Assembly (NCBI GenBank): GCA_903858385.1
Contig: CAIOIN010000082.1
Coordinates: 1 to 9,746 of the forward strand
Length of the DNA: 9,746 bases
Reading direction: 5' to 3'
DNA from: an uncultured Microcaldota archaeon
Lineage (GTDB): Archaea; Micrarchaeota; Micrarchaeia; Micrarchaeales; Micrarchaeaceae
A program made the translations under genes and the position numbers. Each line of letters begins with the position of its first letter. Position 1 is the first letter of the stretch. The notes below the pieces were generated by a model, which was not told the origin of the DNA, did no database searches, and saw only the letters and a list, made by a program, of their open reading frames with translations. This document shows positions 1-6,970 of the stretch, piece by piece.

Positions 1-141
1 CTTGGCGATGGCCTTCAGCACATGCGGGTCCACGCCGCCGGTGTCGGGCACCATATCGGCGGGCGGCAGGATCTTCGGCCGCCCGTTGCGTTTGCGGATG
101 GTCAGCGGGATGAACACCCGCATGGTGGTGGGCGCGCTCAT
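1..141 (-). CDS. N-terminal fragment of an alphaproteobacterial-type recombinase-associated protein (runs off left edge)
   Basis: Read on the minus strand from an ATG at 141, this frame stays open for 47 codons to the window edge. The product begins MSAPTTMRVFIPL and continues with a basic stretch IRKRNGRPKILPP, then DPHVLKAIAK. From memory, this pattern is typical of small alphaproteobacterial proteins that continue into a helix-turn-helix region and often sit beside serine recombinase genes. That family link is recalled, not searched. Codons are strongly GC-ending with no ATA, unlike every other gene here. The plus-strand reading of the same bases is an implausible Gly/Arg-rich lead-in to a membrane protein. 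An internal ATG at 123 is an alternative start. The fragment probably reflects a chimeric contig end; a real insertion of bacterial DNA is the less likely alternative. Confidence 0.55.
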   Translation of the reverse strand, partial: MSAPTTMRVFIPLTIRKRNGRPKILPPADMVPDTGGVDPHVLKAIAK

Positions 142-145
142 GCTC
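115..145. other. Putative chimeric junction between bacterial-like and archaeal DNA
   Basis: To the left, the minus strand makes sense as a bacterial protein and the DNA is very GC-rich without ATA codons. To the right, from about 130-146, the plus strand matches the membrane segment that precedes the R-[ST] loop in the neighbouring paralogues: the QY...L...A...L...MRS spacing lines up with EYYMLVFF...VVLRS of the protein at 4934-6094. The breakpoint cannot be fixed to the base. It may be an assembly artefact or a real recombination point. No insertion-sequence ends or direct repeats are visible, partly because only one side of the bacterial segment is present. Confidence 0.5.
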
Positions 146-694
146 CAATACCTCGCGCTGCCGGTCATGCAGTATTCCGCTTTCGTCATCGTGCTGCCTG
201 TCGCGATAGCGATGCGCTCCCTCTCGTTTGCCGGGATGAATCTGAGGAACACCTCCAATGCGGTGCTCGCCATAGCCATCGCGGCCTATTTCATATACCC
301 GCTCATGGTCCTCTTCGATTCGTACATAATGTACTGGGTCTTCACTCCCGCGCTCAACCCATCGGCCCAATACATAAATCTCGCGCTCACAGTCACCGAC
401 TTGCCCATAAACTCCTTCCTGTCGCAATCCGTGTCCTCGTCGACCGGCGACATCATAGCCCCGATAAAGTTCGTCTACAGCGCCTTCTCCAGTTCGAGCT
501 TCCTGAATTCCTTCAACATACTAAACATAGCGCACCAGTCCGAGCAGTTGGTCATAAACATCGCGGAATTGGTATTCCAGGGAGTGGTGCTCTTCGCGAT
601 AAACGTCGCCATAACGATCGGCTTCGCGATGGGCCTGACTAAGGCGCTCAACGCCGGCTTGGAGGGCGCAGGCTCATTCTGGAGCAGCATATGA
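122..694 (+). CDS. Polytopic membrane protein 1 of a VirB6/CedA-like paralogue cluster, 5' end missing
   Basis: Only the C-terminal ~190 residues are credible. The frame is open to base 2, but bases 1 to ~120 look foreign, so I start at the first in-frame ATG of the archaeal-looking part; the real start is not in the window. Visible are a hydrophobic segment (~5-30), a basic loop with R32-S33 and R42, a membrane helix ending in Y59-P60, an outer Ser/Asn-rich stretch (~75-145), and a C-terminal helix (~148-172). The second arginine lies 18 residues before the proline, as in the next four proteins. This copy is the most diverged: four extra residues separate the two arginines, Ser-Asn replaces the Gly-Gly pair, and there are no cysteines. 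The stop is 9 bases before the next ATG. Role inferred: subunit of a membrane translocation channel. Confidence 0.6.
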   Translation: MVVGALMLQYLALPVMQYSAFVIVLPVAIAMRSLSFAGMNLRNTSNAVLAIAIAAYFIYPLMVLFDSYIMYWVFTPALNPSAQYINLALTVTDLPINSFLSQSVSSSTGDIIAPIKFVYSAFSSSSFLNSFNILNIAHQSEQLVINIAELVFQGVVLFAINVAITIGFAMGLTKALNAGLEGAGSFWSSI

Positions 695-695
695 C

Positions 696-700
696 GTGAT
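696..700 (+). promoter_or_regulatory. Shine-Dalgarno-like GTGAT before the start at 704
   Basis: GTGAT lies three bases before the ATG at 704, just past the previous stop. It resembles the archaeal GGTGAT consensus and supports that start, although the spacing is short. Confidence 0.4.
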
Positions 701-703
701 AAA

Positions 704-2254
704 ATGCTTCCGATAATATTAACGTTGCAGGCGGCGACCTTCCAAGGCATAGGCGCAGTGTTCCTGCCTCTCGTCATGGTGGCACTATTATTGGATTCCG
801 CAATAGTGACGATATGGTACATGCTCGGCTCCATGCTGGGCAACGCCGCGGTCAAGGCCTCCGCAAGGAGCGAGTTCTACCAGGTCGCCGGCACTGCGCT
901 GCTGGCCGTCCTGATAATGGCGCTGCTGACCACCTTCTCGATATCATTCTACAACATACTCGGCTCGACCAAGCTGCTCAATCCAACGGCCACGAACAGC
1001 ATCTGCCAGGGCATAATGTCAAACACCAAGCTTGCAATGCTGGGCTCGGACGGTGCCATAATGCACCGCACCACCAGTAGCAGTTCTCCATTCCCGGGGC
1101 TATGCGACATGGTGGATCCCGCAGAATTGCAGACGCCTACGACCCAGATGGACTACCCGCTGGCGGTGACCGGCGTCATAATAGCGAACCTAACCAACCA
1201 GACCATAACGAACCTGAACAGCGCCTTTGTTGTCGATTCGTTCTTCGGCTTCCTTAGCACGCTTCAGCCGGAGATGCGGCTCTGCACTGGGGATTTTGTA
1301 ACGCCGGCGGAGCAGTGCATTCTCCCGATACCCGATCCCGCGACTACCACCGAGTATATCGGAATGTCCTTCGTGCCATATGCCGGCTTCGACTTCATAT
1401 ACAAGTCCATGACCGATTTCGGCACGATGCTGACCAATGCGTACACCCTGTTCGTGGCGCAGCTTGTCTTCGTGGTCATCTTCGTCTTCATATGGCCATA
1501 CCTGATATTCATAGGCCTAGTGCTCAGGTCCAATCCGTTCACGAGAGGGGTCGGAGGTTTGCTGATAGCTGTAGCCATAGGCATGGTGCTGTTCTACCCA
1601 TTCATATACTCCACCGAATACCTGTCGCTCAACACTTGGAGCCAGCAGCAATCGGCTCCAGCAGTATTGGCAACATCCGTCAACGCGATATACGGCTACA
1701 ATTACGTCACATCGATACCTGGCAGCAGCGTGGTGGTCTGCCCAGGAGAGGGCACTGCTCCCCCATCAAGCGGATGCGCCTGCGGCACCGATATACCCTA
1801 TAAACCCGTCTGCACCGGCAGCAAACCATACTGCACCGGAAGCGTAGATCCGACGTGCAACTACACGGTCAACTTCTTCGTGCAGCCCAGCATCGAGAAC
1901 ATCGCGCTGAGCAACAGTTGCTGGCCTGAGATTGCGGGCCACCACGTTGCCCTGATCGTTGCCGAGGTGGCCGACATAGATACGCTGCAACTGCCCGGCT
2001 ACAGCATGTTCTCGTTAGTGGCCGCACAGCTGTCTAGCGTAGGCGCAGTGCCACGCTTCCCGCTGCCTGCGACGTGCTATCCGGACAATGCAGTAAAGAC
2101 CTTCGAGGGCATGCTCCAATCGTTCGGCATAATAGGCATCACGGCATATCTGTTGCCTGTGCTCAATCTGGTGATAACGCTGTCAGCCATACTGGGATTG
2201 TCGGGCCTCCTCGGCGGCGACACGAGCCTGGCGGGCATAGCGAAGCTTTTGTAG
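704..2254 (+). CDS. Polytopic membrane protein 2, cysteine-rich outer loops (VirB6/CedA-like paralogue)
   Basis: A 516-residue protein with no clear cleavable signal. Hydrophobic segments lie at about 12-46, 60-84, 247-274, 283-303 and 472-500. A short conserved segment, R55-S-E-F-Y-Q60, precedes the second helix and matches equivalent segments in the three following proteins. The loop L274-R-S-N-P-F-T-R281-G-V-G-G285 followed by Y298-P299 is the family signature. Positive charge places that loop in the cytoplasm, so 86-245 and 304-470 would lie outside. All 12 cysteines fall in those two outer regions: four at 101-205 and eight at 346-458. Both are even numbers, consistent with disulfide bonds. 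Its stop abuts the next start, so the genes are probably translationally coupled. Inferred role: channel or platform subunit, comparable to VirB6/TrbL or archaeal CedA. The assignment rests on layout and motif, not close identity. Confidence 0.7.
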   Translation: MLPIILTLQAATFQGIGAVFLPLVMVALLLDSAIVTIWYMLGSMLGNAAVKASARSEFYQVAGTALLAVLIMALLTTFSISFYNILGSTKLLNPTATNSICQGIMSNTKLAMLGSDGAIMHRTTSSSSPFPGLCDMVDPAELQTPTTQMDYPLAVTGVIIANLTNQTITNLNSAFVVDSFFGFLSTLQPEMRLCTGDFVTPAEQCILPIPDPATTTEYIGMSFVPYAGFDFIYKSMTDFGTMLTNAYTLFVAQLVFVVIFVFIWPYLIFIGLVLRSNPFTRGVGGLLIAVAIGMVLFYPFIYSTEYLSLNTWSQQQSAPAVLATSVNAIYGYNYVTSIPGSSVVVCPGEGTAPPSSGCACGTDIPYKPVCTGSKPYCTGSVDPTCNYTVNFFVQPSIENIALSNSCWPEIAGHHVALIVAEVADIDTLQLPGYSMFSLVAAQLSSVGAVPRFPLPATCYPDNAVKTFEGMLQSFGIIGITAYLLPVLNLVITLSAILGLSGLLGGDTSLAGIAKLL

Positions 2255-3862
2255 ATGAAGAAAATGCGATCCAAAGATGCGTTCAAGGTTGCGATTGTCG
2301 CATTGCTACTGCTCGCGCTGCTGCCCTGCAAGAGCTGGGCGCAGATACAGCCCGATCCGCTCTGCGGTGGCGGTATCAGCGGCAGCGGGATCTGCACGGG
2401 TTCCGGCTTTACCCCAGCATGCTCCAACGGGGAGACGCCCACATGCCCCAACCCCAATGACATCCCCATCTGCACGGGCACCGCAACACAGCCCGTATGC
2501 CCCGGCAGCATTCTTGCGAATTGCCAGAACAGCCATGGCCTCATGGACCCTGCCGGAGTAATATTCAGCGGGCATTCCATCGCCGCGCAGTCCATCCTGA
2601 CGATATCCCTCTTGCTGATGCTCGTCATGTCCTTTGCCATCGCCATAATGTACGGCATAGGCTATGCTTTCAGGATAGACAAGCTGCTGCGCTTCGCGAA
2701 GAGCGAGATAGGGGAGATACTGCTTACTCTGCTCATAGTGCTTCTGTTCGTCGGGACGTTCAATCTGACCTCCTCGAACATAACCGCGAAGAACTTCTTC
2801 GCCGCGGGCAACGGCGCATTGAACAACAACATCTTCGTCTCCGACTGCACGATGCTGGTGCAGCAGTCCTTCAATCTGATACCCGTGATGTTCACTTTCG
2901 GGCTGATGACCACTTCGCTCAATGCCATAGGGTCGCTGTCAGTCAGCTTCGCACCCAATTACATGGGCTTCAGATTCAGCCCATTGATAGGCATCTCAGC
3001 AATCACCTCAGTCACCAACACTCTCATGTACGGTACCTCCGGTTTCACATTGATACTCATGGGCGCTGCCACCTTCCTGGTGATAATATACGCGCTCTTC
3101 CCGCTCTTCCTGTACCTCGGCATAATACTGCGCACGTTGCCATGGACGAGGCCCGCCGGAGGCGCCTTCCTCGGCATGTTCATAGCGTTCTACATACTTT
3201 TCCCGCTGCTGATCTATTGCATGCTCGCCGGCTACGAGCCTTACGTCGGCACTCCCGGACTTACCATGCCCTCGTCTCCCATCATCCAAGGAATCAGCAA
3301 CCTGATAACCGCGACCTGTGTGTCGAGCCAGCACACCTGTCAGGTTCTCCTGCGGCCATGCACTTCGTCGGCATGCCCGGGCATCTTCGATGGCAGTACC
3401 GGAATGGTAGCCCATGGCGCTGGAACGGCCACCTATGACACATCTCACCTATCCTCTCCAAACTGCTACTCCGTTGCGGCGTACGACTCGAACTCAGCGA
3501 AGATATCACTGACCCAGACCTTGCAGGTCGCCGGCTCAAGCGCCCCGCCCTCTACGTCCTGCCCGAACCAGAACGGCTACAGCCCCGCAACCGGCGTGCT
3601 CACGCAGGTGTCTGGCTCCATCAGCGCAGACAGCTTCAGCAACGTGTTTGGCACCCTAATAGACTCACTCATCCCGTTCTCCACTACCCAATCGACCGGC
3701 CTGCTCAACGGCTTCATCATAAATTACATAGAGCCTATCGTATACACGCTGTTCTCGGTAGCGCTTTCGATGATAATATCGTTCGACTTCATGGAGGCCA
3801 TGGGCGACGTGCTCGGCGCACCGAGCCTGAGGTCGCAGAACATGCTGAAAAGGGTGCTGTAA
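2255..3862 (+). CDS. Secreted-N-terminus polytopic membrane protein 3 with a Cys-repeat domain (VirB6/CedA-like paralogue)
   Basis: 535 residues. The N terminus is a signal peptide: basic MKKMRSKDAFK, a Leu/Val/Ala core at 12-23, and a likely cut after S-W-A29. It is followed by a cysteine array at 37, 47, 56, 64, 73, 82 and 90, one about every nine residues, with recurring P-x-C-x-G. Membrane segments lie at ~113-136, 154-170, 264-292, 303-322 and 490-510. K149-S-E-I-G-E154 matches the amphipathic segment of its neighbours. L292-R-T-L-P-W-T-R299-P-A-G-G303 with F316-P317 is the family signature, with exact spacing. A second outer loop (~323-485) holds six more cysteines. The ATG directly follows the previous TAG; ATG at 2264 is an alternative that would still keep a signal peptide. 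Inferred to be an envelope-spanning subunit with a disulfide-bonded outer domain. Confidence 0.7.
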   Translation: MKKMRSKDAFKVAIVALLLLALLPCKSWAQIQPDPLCGGGISGSGICTGSGFTPACSNGETPTCPNPNDIPICTGTATQPVCPGSILANCQNSHGLMDPAGVIFSGHSIAAQSILTISLLLMLVMSFAIAIMYGIGYAFRIDKLLRFAKSEIGEILLTLLIVLLFVGTFNLTSSNITAKNFFAAGNGALNNNIFVSDCTMLVQQSFNLIPVMFTFGLMTTSLNAIGSLSVSFAPNYMGFRFSPLIGISAITSVTNTLMYGTSGFTLILMGAATFLVIIYALFPLFLYLGIILRTLPWTRPAGGAFLGMFIAFYILFPLLIYCMLAGYEPYVGTPGLTMPSSPIIQGISNLITATCVSSQHTCQVLLRPCTSSACPGIFDGSTGMVAHGAGTATYDTSHLSSPNCYSVAAYDSNSAKISLTQTLQVAGSSAPPSTSCPNQNGYSPATGVLTQVSGSISADSFSNVFGTLIDSLIPFSTTQSTGLLNGFIINYIEPIVYTLFSVALSMIISFDFMEAMGDVLGAPSLRSQNMLKRVL

Positions 3863-4926
3863 TGCCGCGCAACAAAACAAGTATCGCATTCCTCGTTTCC
3901 ATGCTGGCGATCGCGCTCCTGGCCGGCTGCGCAGGTGCGGCTGGCGGCGCATCCTCGCTTCCGTTCTCGACAGTGCCCTGGGTGCCCATCGCGACCGTGG
4001 CGGTGCTCGCGATAATGACCATAGCCGGGATAGTCTACGCGCTGAGCGGCACCATAGCCAGCACCAACGCGAGGAACTGGTCGAGGGTGCAGATCTACGA
4101 GGCGCTGCTCTCGCTGGTGCTCATAGCCATATTCGGCGCTTTCTCCTACATGTTCTTCATAAATCCGCAAGGAGCTTTCGGCGCGCTGAACCTGGTGCCT
4201 TCGACCGCAGCCACGCTCCAATGCAATCAGGCTGCAGACGTCTTCCAGCTGGCAAGCTGCGACCTGGCCCAGTTCAACATGGCGACCTTCAAGCTCGCGA
4301 ACGTCTGGTATGACATGGCCTTCCTGGTGAGCCTGATGCCCAGCTTGCGCATAGAATTCTCGCCGCTCCCAGCGGTCGCCGGGATCAGTGCGGGCTTCTC
4401 AACGGCCATCATACCCCTAATCGACCCGCCGCTCCTGATATTCGCTTTCGCCGGGACGCTTACCGTGATGCTGCTGCAGGTCATTCAGCTGATACTCATA
4501 TCCAGCTCCCTGCTCTTCCTCTCGCTCTTCATGTCCTTGGGACTGATTGCAAGGACCTTCGGCTTTTCGAGGAGCTTCGGCGGCGCCATGATAGCCTTCG
4601 GCCTCGGCTTAGGCCTGATATACCCGCTACTGATCTGCATAACCTATGGCTATGTAGACGTCCACGCCCACGTCGACTGCCTGGCCTCGTCGGCATGCCA
4701 GACGCTGTTCTCCACGACCGCCATATTCAGGGCTGTGTTCGGCCTTATGCTGGAGACCAACTCGTCGACGATGGCTCCCTTCTACACGCAGCTCGGCTAT
4801 CTCCTGGCCGGCCTGACCTTCATACCCTTCCTGAATTTCATAATACTAGACGCATTCATAATAGATTTCTCCCAAGCAATAGGGGAGCGCATGGATTTCA
4901 TGGCTCTGCTTGCGGGGATAGTGTAG
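3862..4926 (+). CDS. Polytopic membrane protein 4 with lipobox-like signal (VirB6/CedA-like paralogue)
   Basis: 354 residues, starting with ATG in a TAATG overlap with the previous stop. The N-terminal leader has an L20-A-G-C23 lipobox-like end, so this may be a lipid-anchored membrane protein; ordinary signal cleavage is equally possible. Helices lie at ~40-62, 80-100, 190-229 (long, possibly two), 240-260 and 312-336. R75-V-Q-I-Y-E80 is the conserved pre-helix segment. A230-R-T-F-G-F-S-R237-S-F-G-G241, then Y254-P255, is the signature loop with the same spacing as its neighbours. Outer loops are shorter than in the two preceding proteins, with cysteine pairs at 121/133 and 273/279 that could form disulfides. 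The C-terminal segment P322-F-L-N-F-I-I-L resembles P485-V-L-N-L-V-I-T of protein 2, further supporting common ancestry. Function inferred as a translocation channel subunit. Confidence 0.7.
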   Translation: MPRNKTSIAFLVSMLAIALLAGCAGAAGGASSLPFSTVPWVPIATVAVLAIMTIAGIVYALSGTIASTNARNWSRVQIYEALLSLVLIAIFGAFSYMFFINPQGAFGALNLVPSTAATLQCNQAADVFQLASCDLAQFNMATFKLANVWYDMAFLVSLMPSLRIEFSPLPAVAGISAGFSTAIIPLIDPPLLIFAFAGTLTVMLLQVIQLILISSSLLFLSLFMSLGLIARTFGFSRSFGGAMIAFGLGLGLIYPLLICITYGYVDVHAHVDCLASSACQTLFSTTAIFRAVFGLMLETNSSTMAPFYTQLGYLLAGLTFIPFLNFIILDAFIIDFSQAIGERMDFMALLAGIV

Positions 4927-4927
4927 T

Positions 4928-4931
4928 GGTG
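4928..4931 (+). promoter_or_regulatory. Shine-Dalgarno-like GGTG before tandem ATGs at 4934/4937
   Basis: GGTG follows the stop at 4926. Two in-frame ATGs follow at 4934 and 4937. The five-base spacing favours 4937 as the real start; choosing 4934 adds one methionine only. Confidence 0.4.
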
Positions 4932-4933
4932 TA

Positions 4934-6094
4934 ATGATGAAAAAGGCAATAGCGATCACGTTCATTCTCGTGCTATTGGTGGTGCTGGCTAGCCACGCGA
5001 ATGCGATATCCATCGGGGGTGATAACGGCGGTTCGTTAGGCGCCGTCAGCCCGTCACCGAGTTGCGGCCTACTGCCCGGCCCGCTTGCCGAACAGATATC
5101 GAACAACGAGCCGTGGTACTGCGCCATAAACCAGCAGATGTATGCGCAGTGGTCCGGCTACCTGCCATTGGCCGTCATCGCGCTGCTCATCGCATTCACG
5201 ATAGCCACGCTCATAACCATGTTCGGCATCGCGCTGAAGAGCGACAGGATGCGCAACTTCGGCATCGGCGAGCTGTACGAGGCGATAGCATCCACGATAA
5301 TAGTGGGCATGTTCCTCTACGTGGGCGCTGTGATGTTCGGTATAATACCCGCGCTGTACGTGGGCAACATAAACCCGTACCCGACCGCGCTGAACCTGAT
5401 GACAAGCACCATACACCAGTCGGAGGGCCTTTACTCCGATTACTTCGCCCAGTACATGCCCGCGAAGTTCCTGTACAGCATAAAACCTCTGTTCGCAAGC
5501 TACTCCCCAATCCTGAAGTCAAATTATGCTGAGGGTGAAGAGCTGACCATACCTTTCGCGATGGGGCTCGAGGTGTTCTACATAGCCCCGCTCATGACCC
5601 TCGGCTGGATACTCTCGGACGGCGTGGCCGTGCTATGGGCCGAATACTACATGCTCGTCTTCTTCTCCGCAGCGGCGATACCCGTCTTCCTGGTTCCTGG
5701 CGTGGTGCTGAGGTCGCTGTTCCCGACCAGGGCGCTCGGCGGCATGCTCATGGCATTGGCCATAGGCTTCTACATGGTCATGCCCACACTGTTCGCGGTC
5801 GCGTATTACTTCACCGCTCCTGGGACCCTGCAGATGCTGCAGACCGCAGCCGCGCAATCCACGCGGTTCGCCTCTTCCGGCGCTTCGATCGCCAGCATAA
5901 CTTCGACCAGCCCGGTGGTGCTGCAGCTGCAAGGTGTTCTGCAGAACGCCGAAAGCGCGATGAGCGGCTTCTGGCTGCTGATACTCTTCTACCCTGTTCT
6001 CATAATAACCCTGACATATGCCTTCGTCACCCAAGTTGCTCAGTTCATAGGCGGCGCTGCAAAGAGCGGAGGAAGATTGCGGGGCTTCATATAA
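4934..6094 (+). CDS. Signal-peptide polytopic membrane protein 5 (VirB6/CedA-like paralogue)
   Basis: 386 residues (385 if the second ATG is used). A clear signal peptide runs KK then I-A-I-T-F-I-L-V-L-L, with likely cleavage after H-A-N-A24. A short outer segment with C44 and C63 follows. Helices lie at ~75-99, 117-138, 208-226, 238-259, 269-292 and 346-366. I111-G-E-L-Y-E116 is the pre-helix segment shared with proteins 2-4. L259-R-S-L-F-P-T-R266-A-L-G-G270 with M283-P284 is the signature loop. The C-terminal helix begins Y353-P-V-L and ends in a basic tail with R381 and R383, probably cytoplasmic. It is the last of the channel-like genes and is followed by the largest gap so far, before the motor genes. 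Compared with protein 3 it lacks large Cys-rich loops, so the paralogues differ mainly on the outer face. Confidence 0.7.
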   Translation: MMKKAIAITFILVLLVVLASHANAISIGGDNGGSLGAVSPSPSCGLLPGPLAEQISNNEPWYCAINQQMYAQWSGYLPLAVIALLIAFTIATLITMFGIALKSDRMRNFGIGELYEAIASTIIVGMFLYVGAVMFGIIPALYVGNINPYPTALNLMTSTIHQSEGLYSDYFAQYMPAKFLYSIKPLFASYSPILKSNYAEGEELTIPFAMGLEVFYIAPLMTLGWILSDGVAVLWAEYYMLVFFSAAAIPVFLVPGVVLRSLFPTRALGGMLMALAIGFYMVMPTLFAVAYYFTAPGTLQMLQTAAAQSTRFASSGASIASITSTSPVVLQLQGVLQNAESAMSGFWLLILFYPVLIITLTYAFVTQVAQFIGGAAKSGGRLRGFI

Positions 6095-6098
6095 AAAA

Positions 6099-6110
6099 CA
6101 AATAAAAGGC
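6099..6110 (+). promoter_or_regulatory. Possible archaeal TATA-like element upstream of the motor genes
   Basis: The 41-base gap between 6094 and 6136 starts with A-rich sequence including AAATAAAAG, about 28-36 bases before the ATG at 6136. That distance fits an archaeal TATA box driving a leaderless or short-leader transcript. It could equally be chance in an A-rich spacer. No terminator-like T-run or hairpin stands out in the gap. Confidence 0.25.
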
Positions 6111-6135
6111 TTCGCATCGATAATGAAGAGACTGA

Positions 6136-6969
6136 ATGGAAAAAAAGATGTTTGTGCTATTCGGCCTTCTCGCGCTCTCCGCAGTCTTTCTCGCGCTAGC
6201 GGCTTCGCTGCCGGGAGGAGTGCTCTTCAGCATCATAAAGATACCTTTGCTGCTCATCGCGATAGTGTTTGACGTACTCGCCTTTTCATCGAGGTACTAC
6301 ACCTACCTGATACTTCCATTGTTCGAACAGCACAAAAGGAACGTGGTGCTCAGCACGGAGCAGGCGTACTGGCTGTCGAGCACCGCGGACGCCATAATGA
6401 CCAAAGAAGGCGACGACTTCGTCGCCACGATGTACATCAACATACCTTTATACGTCTCTTCGACCGAGATGAACGACGAGGAGAATCTAGCGTTCTCGAA
6501 GCAGGTGAGCTCGCTCGTGGGCATAAGCAAGGATCCGGTCAGGTTCACCACGGAGCTCTACGTCATGAACAAGGACTCGTACATACAGCGTCTGAGGGAC
6601 ATGATAAATACGGTCGAGAACGAGGAATCCGCGCTCGAGCAGAAGAGCGCCAGCCAGAACGAGCTGGAGCGCGCCCGGGGCAAGCTGTCCATGTGGCGCA
6701 AGATGCTCGACAACGTCAGCAAGGGCACGTCGCTAGAGCTGATATCATTTGCGTCGCTCTCCGCAAGGGGGGCAAAGGAGTTCGAGGCGATAAACATCGC
6801 GCAGCTGAAGGCGAAGGAGACCATGTCAGGCATAGGCGCGCTTCTCGGAGTTTCTCCCAGCATAGTCATAGGCGACGAATTGCTGAAGTTCGTGGAGCCA
6901 GAGTTCCTGATACCCTACTCGACGATAAGCGAGCAGATAAGCAAGAACATCCAGGAGCAGGTGGTATGA
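6136..6969 (+). CDS. VirB3/PrgI-like two-helix anchor fused to a VirB4 N-terminal (TraC-like) domain, copy A
   Basis: 277 residues: two N-terminal membrane helices (~5-24 and 29-51), a short basic linker, then a soluble α/β and coiled-coil region. The soluble part has D85-A-I-M, F95-V-A-T, a helical charged segment (~145-195, rich in E/K/R/Q), and I245-G-D-E-L near the end. It aligns with the next protein at near-identical length: D85-A-I-M with D81-A-I-M, F-x-A-T with F-x-A-T, and G246-x-E-L with G250-x-E-L. In bacterial type IV secretion, VirB3/PrgI is a small two-helix protein that binds the N-terminal domain of VirB4. Fusion of the two, separated from the ATPase domain, is what I infer here. 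It probably anchors and organises the ATPase at the inner face of the membrane. It is less typical of a TraC-like domain than copy B. Confidence 0.5.
   Translation: MEKKMFVLFGLLALSAVFLALAASLPGGVLFSIIKIPLLLIAIVFDVLAFSSRYYTYLILPLFEQHKRNVVLSTEQAYWLSSTADAIMTKEGDDFVATMYINIPLYVSSTEMNDEENLAFSKQVSSLVGISKDPVRFTTELYVMNKDSYIQRLRDMINTVENEESALEQKSASQNELERARGKLSMWRKMLDNVSKGTSLELISFASLSARGAKEFEAINIAQLKAKETMSGIGALLGVSPSIVIGDELLKFVEPEFLIPYSTISEQISKNIQEQVV
6960..6964 (+). promoter_or_regulatory. Shine-Dalgarno GGTGG for the start at 6971
   Basis: GGTGG lies inside the last codons of the preceding gene, six bases before the ATG. It is close to the archaeal GGTGA consensus and supports translational coupling. 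Confidence 0.5.
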
Positions 6970-6970
6970 C

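Noticed and set aside
2..121. Forward extension of the first membrane protein to base 2
   Set aside because: The extra 40 residues are Gly/Arg/Ser-rich with no membrane character, and the opposite strand of the same bases encodes a fluent bacterial-type protein.
2077..2658. Minus-strand frame of 193 residues across the border of membrane proteins 2 and 3
   Set aside because: Spans two well-supported forward genes; composition follows from the reverse reading of their codons and no motif is visible.
2497..3438. Long forward frame of 313 residues in another phase
   Set aside because: His/Arg/Gln-rich product with no domain logic, lying wholly inside the gene for membrane protein 3, whose frame has signal peptide, helices and family signature.
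3724..4221. Minus-strand frame of 165 residues
   Set aside because: Arg/Tyr/Glu-rich antisense shadow across the end of one and the start of another supported gene.
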